Assembly (NCBI GenBank): GCA_001695595.3
Contig: MBPM02000035.1
Location: 186,001-250,000 of the forward strand
DNA length: 64,000 bases
Origin: Plasmopara viticola
Taxonomy: Eukaryota; Oomycota; Peronosporomycetes; Peronosporales; Peronosporaceae
Direction of reading: 5' to 3'
This document shows, one piece after another, positions 1-10,586 of the stretch (position 1 is the stretch's first letter; the number at the start of each line of letters is the position of its first letter). The notes beneath the pieces were generated by a model. It had not been told where the DNA came from and searched no databases. It saw only the letters and a program-made list of their open reading frames with translations. The translations under genes were made by a program, and so were the position numbers.

Positions 1-1
1 T

Positions 2-262
2 GATGGTCTTACAATTACAATGGCATCGACTGAGATTTGTTGCTTACCACTTCGCTTTGGTAGACGCTGCTACAGCTACTATAAAAAATGCCTGAAGAAC
101 CCATTAGCGAACGACCCCGAGACAGGTGGTCACACAAAAAGAGTTAACTGCGTGCTCAAAGACGCACTGCGCATTATGTGTACTCAAGCGGGTCGACCAT
201 TTGTTAATGATTGCGCTTGCAAAAAGAAATGCGACATACGGGTCTTACATGTTATTCTGTAA
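2..262 (+). CDS. small Cys-rich hypothetical ORF, possibly the 3' end of a larger gene
   Basis: I do not recognise this family. An ATG at 20 opens an 80-residue frame, but the same frame is already open from base 2 with no stop before it, so it may be the tail of a longer protein cut by the window edge. The product is basic and rich in cysteine: a CC pair near the start, further single cysteines, and a C-x-C-K-K-K-C cluster near the end. No signal peptide or membrane segment is visible. A stop follows at 260-262, then about 6 kb without a recognisable gene. It could be a real small gene, a transposon-encoded tail or a chance frame. Confidence 0.3.
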   Translation, partial: DGLTITMASTEICCLPLRFGRRCYSYYKKCLKNPLANDPETGGHTKRVNCVLKDALRIMCTQAGRPFVNDCACKKKCDIRVLHVIL

Positions 263-611
263 ATGGGATGAGACACCCTATAGCTCCATTTAATTTTAGA
301 TGCACAAACGTTTCTAATAAAAGTGAGAGAGAGGCTTGAAGTTTTTGTCTATTTTTGATTTTATCACGAAACGGTAAGCTGACTTAGAGAAAAGTCAAAT
401 AAGCATCATCAGCAGGCAAAAAGGATGCGACTGAATAATAATTAGGCTAAGATAAACATAAAAGCGGAAATACATGCAGCTCTATTAGTAAGATAATAAC
501 CGAATACTTTCAGCTAAAAAGAGTGAGCTCAGTGTCTACAAACAAAGTAAGAGGTATAACAAATCTTAAGATTCCGAGCCTCATAAAATTTTCAGGTGCC
601 GCAGCATCATT

Positions 612-680
612 ATAAGGCGTTTATTATGCGCTCGACCTTGCTGGTAAGGCGAGTACGGGCGGCCATACGTTGGATGATGG
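612..680 (+). repeat. degenerate dispersed repeat, copy A
   Basis: About 65 bases here align, with scattered mismatches, to 3350-3418 in the same orientation. The shared core encodes a run of the form D-L-A-G-K-A in one frame in both copies, which suggests both derive from one coding mobile element. The family is not identified. Confidence 0.4.
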
Positions 681-3349
681 TGCTAAAGCCGCTGCCGTAT
701 TGACCATAGAAATTTGAGACCGCGGTTTAATATTAACTTGCGCCTCGTCAACGAATCTTCCTGTATTCTCTCCTGCATTGTTACCAACGCGATATTATTG
801 TAGAGCTTATGCCAAAGCAAAGAGAGGCTCCGGGGTGTTACGACCCAAGCCCAACCACATTAGATCGAGTACTATACGTCCGTAGTCGTTTTACGTGGTC
901 GGTTGGCAATAATTCAGTCTCGGCTTAGATGTAACGTCGAACTGGATTTGGTTTTCGAGCGCGGGTATGGGGTCATCCGACTTAACACCGGTGTGCAACC
1001 AAAACTGCCCGTTTCTTCTAAGCCCAAGATCGCAATGGGCAAACCAGGTTAACGGCTTTCGAGAGCTGTGTATAGCCTTGACACTTTACAAGAAGCTACT
1101 GGCGATTGTAAAAGCGTCTCTGCCTTCGTAAGCTCTCCACATTGAGGTGCCGCTGGCTTTGACGATCAATGATCAAGGAAAAGGCTTCTTGTGTGTAGCT
1201 TTGCGCCTTCTTTAAAAGAAGCAATGACTTCTGTGTAATTAAATAGATGCACTTAAAGTTTTTCTGGGTCGGATCTGGGGATCAGGGCTTAGCTTCTTTC
1301 AGTCAACTTCGGGCTTTAAAGCCCTTGAGTTAAAAGGAGACCTCTTTGACCATGTGACGTACTTTTTTACAATGAGCTCAACTCAGCTTAAGAAGTCTGC
1401 TTTGCGTCGGGAACAATTTCTCTTGTAGTGAGCCATAGACAGGCTTATGTGGTCCTTAAGTCGCACAGTAAAGCACGTCTAATAAACGGGTACTTACTAA
1501 TTTTTGGGCTTGAGCCTCTGTTCGATTGACCAAGCGCAATCTTACATAACAAACAACCCATAAGTACCCAAAGACGAGGAAAATTGAATTGCCGCCGATT
1601 CAATTTTACTTCTTTGAGACTACAAAGTCACAAAGCTCCACAAAAACTTAGGCATAAACGATGGCCAGGTGGCCACTTTATAGGAGGGATCGTCATCGGT
1701 GTGCTGGTTTAATTGGCCGATGTAGGGAGGCGAAACTATTTAAAAAGATGTGAGCAAACAATCTCCATTCAGCTCGAAGCACTCTCCTTGTGATTGCCGC
1801 CGTCTGCACTGAGGCTTTCTAACCTAATATAGTACCATAATCACCGACCTCACGGTCAGGGACTCCTTGCTGAGTGGTGACGACCCACCAGAACTGACGC
1901 TGACAAGAGCAGAAAGGATGCTACTTCAAAAGCATCGTCAGCTGTCTTACCCGCACTGGATATCTGATATTTAAGCCGGTGTTAGGAGCAAAAGAGGTTT
2001 TAGTCGGAGGTTTGCCTCTTTCGTAGATCTCACGGATCTTTACATACTTGGCCACCCAGCCGGAATCCAATTAGGTCCAATTAAAGAAATGAATGATGTT
2101 GAGCAAGGAAAAAGTTTTCTCAACTTTAACGACATTTTATTGTAGCATCATGAGCTCCCGAAAATGTTTTGTACGCCGGGCCTTTGGTGATAAGACTGAA
2201 CACTAATGTCCGACAATTTTAGCCGATAGTATAGTAGACTGTCTGCTCGCTTATGTACAACTACTCTCGGGTGTTGAGTAACTTGACCTAAGAGTACATA
2301 CTATCCAGTGTAACGTCTATTCTAATGCGCAGCTAGTAGCATACTCGGTAGCGTACCAATGACTTTGTCATCCTTGGTTAAGCCAAAGAAAGTGCGTGCC
2401 AAAAGACTATACTGGATGCTATCAAAAGCATCGTAAAGCTAATAGAGACAGCATTTTGGCAATCAGTCGGACAGATGATATGCAAAACCCGCGTAACTAG
2501 CAGCAATTTACCAGCTAGACTAAACTATTCTCTCGAATCTTTTGGGAATGCGGTGATGGCCAAGCCAAAATGGCTTTTATATCATCAGAGTCTGCTTGAA
2601 CTTCATGGCTGCTTTGTAAGAAGCCATGAACTTTGATTTTTTCGGCTAGAAAGACTCATTTGCTAATGTTGGTGTAAAGTTTATCGCCATCATGACCTTT
2701 GACGCTTGCCTTCGACTTCGCAGTCGTCTGAAATATTGTTTTAGTTAATGGAATCCCTTTGCCGATGTGTGAAGCAGACCATCTCCACAGTCAATCTTCC
2801 ATCTCGCTGGTCTGACAGAAGAGATTGGCTGTGTGTGCGCACTGCGGCGCTATATTCGTAATAGCTTCCGATGTGTAGATTTGTATTTAACAAGGCTTAA
2901 TCAACCTTTTATATTTAGGGACTTAGGCGCCTAAAAATCTGCTAACTCCCAAAAAAAAAAATTTGCGGAGTCGCTGAATCTTTTTCCTCCCATGTCTCTA
3001 ATGTGAGCCAAAACGTTTCACGAAATAGATATTTGACGTCGGCAAAGTACATTTGTAACCGCTCAAGACAAACAAAAAATTTCTTAGCCAAAAAACAGAG
3101 TAAACGATTAAATGATATGGGTTGCTGAATCCAAAAAAGCTAATGCTAGAAAAGGCAACTTCGGTATTTTTCAGCAAAATCATACATCATATTATCAAAA
3201 TTCTGCAAATTTAAAGAGACATGGACTGGTGTACACCATCAGCCATCACAGACAGTGTCAACAATATGATCTTATATGTGGTGTCTTGAAATTTTTTTGA
3301 ACCTCGATGTCCCGAGGCCATGTGATTTCCAAGGTAACCTCAGCACCTT

Positions 3350-3418
3350 TTTAAAGCGTTTTCCACGCTTCGACCTTGCTGGTAAGGCTGGTACAAATAT
3401 CCATACGGCAGCTGATAG
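3350..3418 (+). repeat. degenerate dispersed repeat, copy B
   Basis: Partner of the segment at 612-680, same strand, about 2.7 kb apart. The similarity includes the same D-L-A-G-K-A coding run and weakens downstream. Confidence 0.4.
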
Positions 3419-5352
3419 TGTCCATTTTTGTCACGGTAATGGTAAAGGCCCTGTTTTTACAAGTCTGTAGCCGGTCAAGCCTAGAACTGATTACGAAGGT
3501 GAGCGACTTTTTGGCGCAACCTTGCACTGATTTGCGCGGCGGTCGATCAGACTGTAATGCTCGTGAGTTGAGCGGCCGAAAGAGTCGATCTCCTCGTCAA
3601 GAGACAAGGCCAGCTCAAGAAGGGCGTGGACAAGTCTCTAGCACCGACCCTCAATTAGGTGCGTACACAGGAGCTGCTGCTCTTCACGGAGGAGACAGAA
3701 GGTCAAGCCGGGAGCAGCCTCTTCCGTTCTATTTACCGCCAGGGCCATTAAGTTTTCTATGTAAAGTGCTTTGTGAAGCAGAGGCGCTTACATGGACGCG
3801 AAGATCTTTTTGAGTAGTAAAGCGGCTGCCCCGCTTCATCTAGCTCTTGGAGCTTCATGGGTGTTTCATATGTAAGCCGCGGTCTTTTGGCCGCGCGCTA
3901 TATGGTAGAAGCGACTCTTTTCTCGCGTTCAAAAGTTACGTGGATTGGTGAATGGCTGAAATTGAGCATATTTGGAGAAAGTCATCTTTAATCAACCCGA
4001 TAAGTAAGATGCACTTTGACTTCGCGGTCATATAATACTTCCTGCAAAGTGGTAAGTTGCTGAATTTTTATATTATGAAGATTTATTAAATTCCAAGATA
4101 GGTTCTTCCTGCTGCTAAGCGTATCCCCGATCGGGTCCAGGTCATTATTGCCCCCAAGCTCTTATGACGTCGAGTGAGACCTTTTTAAAAGGATCTGCCA
4201 CCTTCTTTCCCGAACTGTTCACTAATGCCACGCGAGGTAGAGTTGTTTAAGATTTTGTAACGTGCGAAGTAGGTGGGCGTATTGCTCGGCGCCATAGCCT
4301 TTATCGACCGGGTAGTAAGTTGGGACAGCGTCAGTGCCTATCGGTGGACGAGTCGTAAAGCCCCTTGTTCACCGCGTTAATGACTTTGCCCACCGTAAGT
4401 GCAGAGGAATGTACCGAAAGATATCGTCATTGACTTCGCGCTCCAACGCCTACTCCTCAGATTGTGCAATCTTATTAACAGGGCGTGTCTTCGCATCGAA
4501 AAGCCAGTCTTTTTGCATGAGGTGGTGATATTAAAGTCAAGCTTGGCATGTAACACAACACTGTCTTTTAAATGATGATTTTTTGCAATCCCATCGAGAA
4601 GGGCCAGGCATAGTTATCGAGCAAGGCGGAAAAGTCTGTAGTTTGCTAGGCAAAGGAGAAAGACGAGGGCGCGTTCCCCACCGCGGTAAAGAAAAGCTTT
4701 TTCAGAGCCTTCATCAAATGAGTGGCTCTCTAGGAGAGGCATTGACAGACTTGTAAGGCTTGCCACTTATGGCACAGGCGCAGAATTTGTGGAATTGTGG
4801 AAGACGCCTTTCTGCAACCTTTGTTAGTGGTACATCTTTTGTAATTCACACACATAAAACAGTTGTGATGTAGTGGCACCTGTGGAAGACAAACAAACTT
4901 CTTAGGTTTCGGCTCGATCATCGTAATTCGACCCGGTCGTCCTGCTGCCCTCTTCACTGCTTGTTTGGTCCTTGTAAGATTGAACCGACTTCTGATTAGA
5001 TTTAGAGGTGAAAAACAAACTCATATCTCTCCATTTGAATGTATATGAAACCTTCGTAGGGAATGGACCGTTGGATGAAGCCGAGCTTCGGTGATAAATT
5101 GCTCTAAACGGAGCCTTAAGAAATAATGGCTTTTAGATACCTCAACAGAATTTGTATTTCGAGAATACAGGAATGGTTGATAGCCCCTAATTTACATTGT
5201 TATGCATATACAGAATCATAGCTAGGATGGGGTAAACATTGTATTAAATAAATCAGTCATCAAGCTGCATTACATTGCAAGCGTCGCTTACCGAAAGACC
5301 GGGGATTATAACTGGTCGTTCACCGGAAGATTCATATTTGTCTGCACGTCTC

Positions 5353-5369
5353 CTCTGTGCAAGGTGCTT
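5353..5369 (+). repeat. left target-site duplication of the SINE
   Basis: The 17 bases 'ctctgtgcaaggtgctt' recur at 5684-5700 with a single G/A difference, bounding the tRNA-headed insert. A direct repeat of this length is what target-primed retrotransposition leaves behind. Confidence 0.7.
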
Positions 5370-5683
5370 GACCGACCCTGTGGCTCGAGTGGTTAGCCGT
5401 TCGACCCAGGACCGGGAAATACCTGGCTCGATACCCATAGGATCCGAATTAAAGCAGCCGGGGATAGGTATCCAAAGCGGACGAGCCACCACACCCGAGT
5501 GTGTGACTGCCCTACCAAAACGCGCTCGATTGGGTAGTTTGGGAGGGGGACGCGCCACTGACCGAAAAAGCCCCATAGTGTTATGAGGGGTACAAAACCC
5601 GGTCCCAATATGGGTCGGATTGCTACTAGCATTCCGCGATATAGGCAGCTTTGTCCTAGCGCGTGGGTCCCGGTAGCTTAAAT
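5370..5683 (+). mobile_element. tRNA-derived SINE (314 bp)
   Basis: The insert lies exactly between two 17-bp near-identical direct repeats. Eleven bases after its start is a Pol III box A match (tggctcgagtgg, 5381-5392), part of a D-arm-like stem GGCT...AGCC. A box B-like motif (ggctcgatacc, 5425-5435) follows at a suitable distance. The rest is GC-rich, non-coding, and ends without a clear poly-A run. tRNA-derived SINEs are known from Phytophthora; assignment to a named family would need a search. The head is degenerate as a tRNA, so I do not call a functional tRNA gene. Confidence 0.7.
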
Positions 5684-5700
5684 CTCTGTGCAAGGTACTT
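5684..5700 (+). repeat. right target-site duplication of the SINE
   Basis: Second copy of the 17-base direct repeat, differing at one base from 5353-5369. The low divergence suggests that the insertion is fairly recent compared with the decayed retroelements elsewhere in the window. Confidence 0.7.
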
Positions 5701-5715
5701 TGTAAATTTATCACA

Positions 5716-6604
5716 ATCACTGTAAGCTATTAAGGTTCATCTTTGCCTTAAAATTCTTTAAATGCGTTTTTCGCATAGAAATATTGGCTACGTTACCAGC
5801 AATCGGCGAGTCTTAAACATCTAGCTAAATATGCAATTGTAACTGCACTTTGAATGATATTCAATCATTCAAATGTATTGTGGCCATTGGGCCTTTCAAG
5901 TGAGTTGGGGATGTATCCAACCGATAGTAAATGCAAAAATACAATTCGTTAGTCAAGCTCTTACCGTTTTCATCTTCTATCGTGAGTAACGATCCGACGC
6001 TAATGAGATAAATTAAAATCCATCTTGAAAGTGATGAGGGCTTAAGGGGACAAATAATCACAAGATGTACCTACATACATATGTTACTTTTGGCATCCTT
6101 CGCGGTGATGCACTGGGACTGGGGTTTTGAAATTACATTCCTTCACGGTAACATCGGGATTGATACTTTGTGCGAGAAGCACGTGCATGCAAGCCTTTAG
6201 ATTAAATACGAGCTCTTCACTTTAGAGAGCGCTAGTATGTGGACTGCATCCAGCTGCCGGTAAAGATTGCCTGGCGCTTTGCTGTATCAATAATGTACAA
6301 TGGTGCTGAAGTTTGGTCGTAAACTACCTAATGATTATGCTAATGGCAGACAGACTTACAGTAAAGGCGATGCTCAACAACCAGACAATCACTGGAATCA
6401 GGAATTTAAGCCCTAAGCCTTTACTGAAGGTCCGCTTTTATTCTGACCATACGGTCTTACTGCAGATGGCTTCGATTCGACATTCTATACAAGAATCGAC
6501 AGCAAAAGTGTTAAAATTCCTCCTAACTTGACGACCTCGACTACTTTTGAGCTCAATTTTAGTCTGCCCTACCCCTCTCAAGCGCCAAACTACTGTACCT
6601 GGAC
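5716..6604. other. upstream region of the lipid kinase gene
   Basis: AT-rich DNA with no convincing ORF. The last ~100 bases, which are C/T-rich and contain a 'ctcaatttta' element at about 6550, are the likely core promoter and 5' leader of the kinase gene. This is inferred from position only. Confidence 0.35.
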
Positions 6605-8680
6605 ATGACGCAGAATCGAATAAAACCAACACAAAGAGTCCAACCGCAAGCTGAGGAAGCGCCAACAATGACGCCGCGCGGCAATCATACGTCCTTTACC
6701 GACGGATTAAACACGCCCCCCAGTTCCCAAGGAAAAGCGAGTTCTGTGCATTTTGCAGACGTGGACGATACTTCCTATCTGTCCCATTCGTCCAATTTTC
6801 TGTCGCCACGTGGTGGTGTTCACTCTTACGACGTGGAACTCACAACACCCGAATCGCCCGAGAAAGAACAGGCAGATGCCACAAGCCAAAGCAGCTTTCC
6901 GCTGCTTGCGCTAATGAAAAAAGACGACGGGAGCCAAAAGTATCAGCAGTATGTGCAACGCCAGCTCCAACAGCCGCCGTTGTCACCTCACACACGCAGC
7001 GCTGGCAAGGCGAGTGGTGGGAAGACTCTGCCTTTTAAGCGCAGTCAGACATTAGTACAGCATCTTCCTAAAGAATCGGCTCGAGAATTGGCCAAGACGG
7101 CTCTAAACATGCGTTCTACAATTGTCGGAGACTTTACCTTTGAAAATCCGCACGAAGTTGTGGGCAGCAAACTACGAGAGAGCATTCGTCGTGTCACGGC
7201 CTTTTCAAAGCGGGAGGCTCCGCTCGACACGGAGCTTAAAACAGTTGTACGGGTCGATTGTCATTTTCGAAAGTGCGAATTGAAACTTGACCCCGAGACA
7301 ATTAGATGGTTCAGAGGCAACAAGACCTATGGGATGCTAGTGACAGACGATGTGGTAGGCGCTGAGATCATTGCCAAGAAAAATGCCGGCTCGTTTCGTG
7401 TGCATTATTTCCAAAAGGGTCGTGGCACTGGAGCCAAGGCATTGCTGCGTACCCCCAAACATATTGATTTTCATTGTGTTGACCCTGACGTATTGGAAAG
7501 TTGGGTTGGCGCGATCCAGGAGCTTGTACGGTGGCAAGCTCGTGCTCCGCCGATTTCTGAAAAACGGTTGTTGAAGGTGGTGGTGAATCCACACTCTGGC
7601 AAACGCCAGGCACGTCGTATTTGGGAAGAAAAAGTAAAGCCTTATCTCGATTTGGGCAACTTCAAGTACGTGGTGGAGGAGACGACTCATTCTGGCCATG
7701 GCACCGAAATGGGTAAGAGTTACTCATCCGATGATGGATTCGAAGCGCTTGTGTTTATTGGAGGAGATGGTACCCTATGTGAGTTTATGAATGGACTGCT
7801 GACTCGTCCAGAGCATGAGTGGCGTGAGATTGTAGCCTCGACGCCAATCTCGCTCATTTCGGCTGGCACGCAAAATGCTTTTGGTACTGGAGCGGGAATT
7901 CCCACAGTGAATGCGGCCTTGTACTGCATTATAAAGCGTAAAATGCGACCACTCGATGTCGTGACGGCTGTTTCGACTGTCAACCCGGAGGTCGTGCATT
8001 ACAGCTATTGCGGTCTAGGGTGGGGAGTAGCGGGTGACATTGCTGCCGAGTCGGAACGTTATCGTTGGATGGGTACACTTCGGTACGCTTTCCTAAAAGT
8101 AAAGCGTACAGTGGTCTTGCCAAAAAAGCACACTGGTCGTGTACGGTACGTGCTCACGGAACCTCAGCCGCCACTTATGCGGTACGACGACTATCCGGAT
8201 GCCGGCGCAATTGATCAATTTGAAGTGGAGGAAGGGACAGTGTACGATGTAGACGGCATGAGTCAGAATCGCATGAGCCAGCACCGCAAGTCGTGGGGTG
8301 GCGTTGCTGGTGGGATTTCAAGCCCCGCGAGCCACAAGCGGTACCCCGAGTTTCTATGGAAGGAAGACTCTAACAGCTACGTTGTGGTTGGTGTCGTCAA
8401 CATTTCTCCTGATGGCGCCTACTCGCACCCATCAGACGGTAGTCTTGACCTGATTCTTACACGCAAGGGCGGTCTACTGGCCGCAGCCCAGCTTTGTGGA
8501 CTGTACGTAATGGGCAAGGAACTCAAGAGTCCACTTGTTTCGTACCTTAAAGTAAAGGCAGTTGAAATTGTGCCAGACCAGCCCGACGATTGCATGAACA
8601 TTGATGGCGAAGTGCTAAAGGGGGGTCCCTGGCGCATGGAAGTAGTGCCAAGTCTTTTTAAGGTACTGTCTGAAAAGTAA
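6605..8680 (+). CDS. PH-domain plus DAGK-type lipid kinase (sphingosine/ceramide kinase-like)
   Basis: A 691-residue uninterrupted protein starting at an ATG. Residues 1-200 are low-complexity and Ser/Thr/Pro-rich. Residues ~210-312 look like a PH-type domain ending in a helix with W300 before a basic/aromatic stretch. Residues ~320-480 form the diacylglycerol-kinase catalytic fold: VVNPHSGK at 326-333, the nucleotide-binding GGDGT at 386-390 and a GTQNAFGTG loop at 421-429. The C-terminal lobe carries SDGSLDL and the conserved acidic IDGE near the end. An N-terminal PH domain before this fold is known from ceramide kinases, while sphingosine kinases have the same catalytic motifs, so the exact lipid substrate is open. 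It would phosphorylate a sphingoid or related lipid at a membrane. It converges with the PH protein gene at 8879-9247, 198 bp away. Confidence 0.93.
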   Translation: MTQNRIKPTQRVQPQAEEAPTMTPRGNHTSFTDGLNTPPSSQGKASSVHFADVDDTSYLSHSSNFLSPRGGVHSYDVELTTPESPEKEQADATSQSSFPLLALMKKDDGSQKYQQYVQRQLQQPPLSPHTRSAGKASGGKTLPFKRSQTLVQHLPKESARELAKTALNMRSTIVGDFTFENPHEVVGSKLRESIRRVTAFSKREAPLDTELKTVVRVDCHFRKCELKLDPETIRWFRGNKTYGMLVTDDVVGAEIIAKKNAGSFRVHYFQKGRGTGAKALLRTPKHIDFHCVDPDVLESWVGAIQELVRWQARAPPISEKRLLKVVVNPHSGKRQARRIWEEKVKPYLDLGNFKYVVEETTHSGHGTEMGKSYSSDDGFEALVFIGGDGTLCEFMNGLLTRPEHEWREIVASTPISLISAGTQNAFGTGAGIPTVNAALYCIIKRKMRPLDVVTAVSTVNPEVVHYSYCGLGWGVAGDIAAESERYRWMGTLRYAFLKVKRTVVLPKKHTGRVRYVLTEPQPPLMRYDDYPDAGAIDQFEVEEGTVYDVDGMSQNRMSQHRKSWGGVAGGISSPASHKRYPEFLWKEDSNSYVVVGVVNISPDGAYSHPSDGSLDLILTRKGGLLAAAQLCGLYVMGKELKSPLVSYLKVKAVEIVPDQPDDCMNIDGEVLKGGPWRMEVVPSLFKVLSEK

Positions 8681-8878
8681 AGACAGCTAATGCGCATGAA
8701 CTTTGCACATTGGTGACGCTTGACATTTACGCCTTTTCCAATCTACACGTAAGAGTTGTAAATATGTATTTTTGTTTATTGTGCTCTTTTATCATTCATC
8801 ATAGCTTAACAGCAGCATGGACTGGTCTTTAACTTATCTGCAGCATCGTGCCTGGTGCGTACGAATGAGGAACGCGTC

Positions 8879-9247
8879 TTAATCAAAGTCGTCGTCTTGA
8901 TCACCTGTAAAGGAGCTAGAGAACTTGACAATAGCACGACCAATGGCGCCGATCCATTCATCCTTCTGCTTCTCATTCTCTGCGTACATGTAAAACGTCG
9001 AGTCGGGCGTAGCTACTTCGAAACAAAAACGCTTGTTGGTTTTCTCTTCGGCTGATTTCACCGTAAGGCAGTCTGCAAGGTCAATGAGTCCGTGCGCCGG
9101 CTCGCCTTGCGCTCGACAGAAGTAGAGTTTGTTACCCTTGAGCACAAAGTAGCGCTTACGCCACTCTTTAAGCCATACGCTGCGCTTGGTCAACTCGCCC
9201 TCAAAATCTGGCTCTGACAGATCGCAGTGCGAGTAATCGCCCTCCAT
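8879..9247 (-). CDS. small stand-alone PH-domain protein
   Basis: A 122-residue protein beginning at an ATG. Almost all of it is one pleckstrin-homology domain. The first strands read FEGELTKRS..W..WRKRYFVLKGNKLYF, the centre contains the usual alternating strands, and the C-terminal helix carries the nearly invariant Trp (DEWIGAIGRAI). A short acidic tail (DQDDDFD) follows. It has no catalytic domain, so the expected role is phosphoinositide binding or recruitment to membranes. It is convergent with the PH-lipid kinase gene, and the two make a small lipid-signalling pair, although nothing in the sequence shows that they act together. Start and stop are unambiguous. Confidence 0.88.
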   Translation of the reverse strand: MEGDYSHCDLSEPDFEGELTKRSVWLKEWRKRYFVLKGNKLYFCRAQGEPAHGLIDLADCLTVKSAEEKTNKRFCFEVATPDSTFYMYAENEKQKDEWIGAIGRAIVKFSSSFTGDQDDDFD

Positions 9248-9892
9248 GTCCCGTCAGCCTGCAGACACTTCGTTCTTACGTCGATGTGTGTTACATATAT
9301 ATTTGTGTAAGACGTCATGGAAGCCCGACAAAAAACGTGCAAAACTGCTACGACACGGTAATTGCTGATGCAGTGACTACCTGGGCACAATGTAGAGCAT
9401 GTCAGCACGGTAGCTTGTGACGCATCTATGCCATATCGGGGTGCAAGAGATTTATTGCTAGAGAAGGCGCCGTCCAACATAGAATGAGGGTATTCGGTTT
9501 CAAGACCCTCCGTGCCATTAATGACCTTTAATCACCATTCTACACTTCAATTACGGAATACAATAATGGCATTAGTATTGAAAGACCACAAATAACCAGA
9601 AGCGAGGGTGAGTTGGTTTTACTGCAGAGTGCTATGTCGCTTTTGAAGCAAATCTCAAATGTTGACACCATTTTAAATGAAATGCGGCAGATTTTGCAGT
9701 TATACCACACCAAAAAAGCAATGCACTAGATAGAGGAATAACAAGACATGTAAATATGTATTTGCGAAGAGAATCCCAGAACCTTGAAATCAACGCTACA
9801 GTACATAAAACTGAGCTTTTATACTTAATAAATTAGGTGAGAAACAAACTAATAATAGGGTCAAATAACACAAATATTTAATTGTTTACATC

Positions 9893-10005
9893 AATCTTAT
9901 AAGTGCAAGCTTGGAAATCCAGGGGTTGTAAATTGCCGCCCACACGTCGATCGCACATCTTCCTGCACGTCTCCTCCTCTGTGCAACGTGCCGTGTGTTT
10001 TGTAA
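9893..10005 (+). repeat. dispersed ~130-bp repeat, copy D4
   Basis: Shares the core 'ctgcacgtctcctc(ctc)tgtgcaa' and looser upstream similarity with copies D1 (5249), D2 (21675) and D3 (53565), all in the same orientation. This copy has a 3-base expansion of the CTC run. Confidence 0.5.
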
Positions 10006-10391
10006 AAGGTAAGGATGTTTGCGCTAAAGTCAAAAGCCTCTTGTCACACGTGTTAGCACCAAGTAGACAATACTACGCACGCGAAGATAAAGTGTCTCCC
10101 TAAACTCTCCAGAATATTCCCGAATAGAGCATACGTCTACTCTTATTAGCTGGATGCGCATTGTGTGCTAGTTGAAATACTACTGATAAACGGTTACGAA
10201 AGCGGTTTTTCGTTGTGTACGAACACTTTTACTTAAGTGTTGAGCTAAGAAGTAGAGGTTATCCCTCAAAACATCTTTTACCTTAGACCTTACTTCAACG
10301 CAACACATAAATATTCAGCTGGGAATAATGCTCCTTCTGTTTAGCTTTACATTCCGCCACCACTTTCGCTTATTTAAGGGAAAGGCAAACT

Positions 10392-10586
10392 TTATAGATA
10401 ATTCTTGAACGAAAAAGTGGGCAATGGGATGCCACTCCCGAACATCTCAAGGGGCCTATTATCATGATTCAGGCCCTCGTCGCACGCAATTCTATCGCTG
10501 CTTGCGATAGCAAGCAGCGACGTTGGAGAAAGTTGTTCAAGACGCTCTTCGGGAGATGCGATAGCACAAATGAGCCCGCTTCTCAT
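10392..10586 (-). pseudogene. short ORF, possibly a relic of a secreted effector-like gene
   Basis: A 64-residue ATG frame. Its middle holds a small hydrophobic stretch ending in Ala/Ser (LLAIASSD), followed about 17 residues later by N-R-P-L-E. This layout vaguely recalls the N-terminal end of oomycete RXLR effectors, but the motif lacks its final Arg, the hydrophobic stretch is not at the N-terminus, and no effector body follows before the stop. It may be a decayed relic or a chance frame. Confidence 0.15.

Larger units (their letters stand above)
263..5248. other. gene-poor, repeat-derived stretch
   Basis: No convincing gene is seen. Frames are short, most lack an ATG and the DNA is AT-rich. 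One pair of similar segments (near 612 and 3350) shows that at least part is old duplicated or transposed DNA. An ORF at 3439-3813 (124 residues from its first ATG) overlaps the second repeat copy and shows no family I recognise. Confidence 0.5.
5249..5715 (+). repeat. dispersed ~130-bp repeat, copy D1, split by a SINE
   Basis: The flanks 5249-5369 and 5701-5715 together resemble segments at 9893-10005, 21675-21785 and 53565-53680. The common core is of the form 'ctgcacgtctcctctgtgcaa', preceded in two copies by 'cgttcaccggaagat'. The SINE at 5370-5683 interrupts this copy, so the repeat was here first. Overlapping frames of 103 and 155 codons on both strands are a by-product of this composite and are not called as genes. 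Confidence 0.55.

Noticed and set aside
3376..3813. 145-codon plus-strand ORF
   Set aside because: It does not start with ATG, overlaps a degenerate repeat copy and shows no domain.
4730..4957. Cys-rich minus-strand ORF resembling the zinc-binding tail of some DNA transposases
   Set aside because: It lacks an ATG, the cysteine spacing does not match a family I can name, and no transposase core is upstream.
5381..5435. Candidate tRNA gene
   Set aside because: Box A and a D-arm are present, but the anticodon and T arms do not form proper stems, so it is read as a SINE head.
5253..5720. Overlapping ORFs of 155 and 103 codons on opposite strands
   Set aside because: They run through the SINE and its target duplication; their openness comes from the GC-rich tRNA-like head, not from a protein family.
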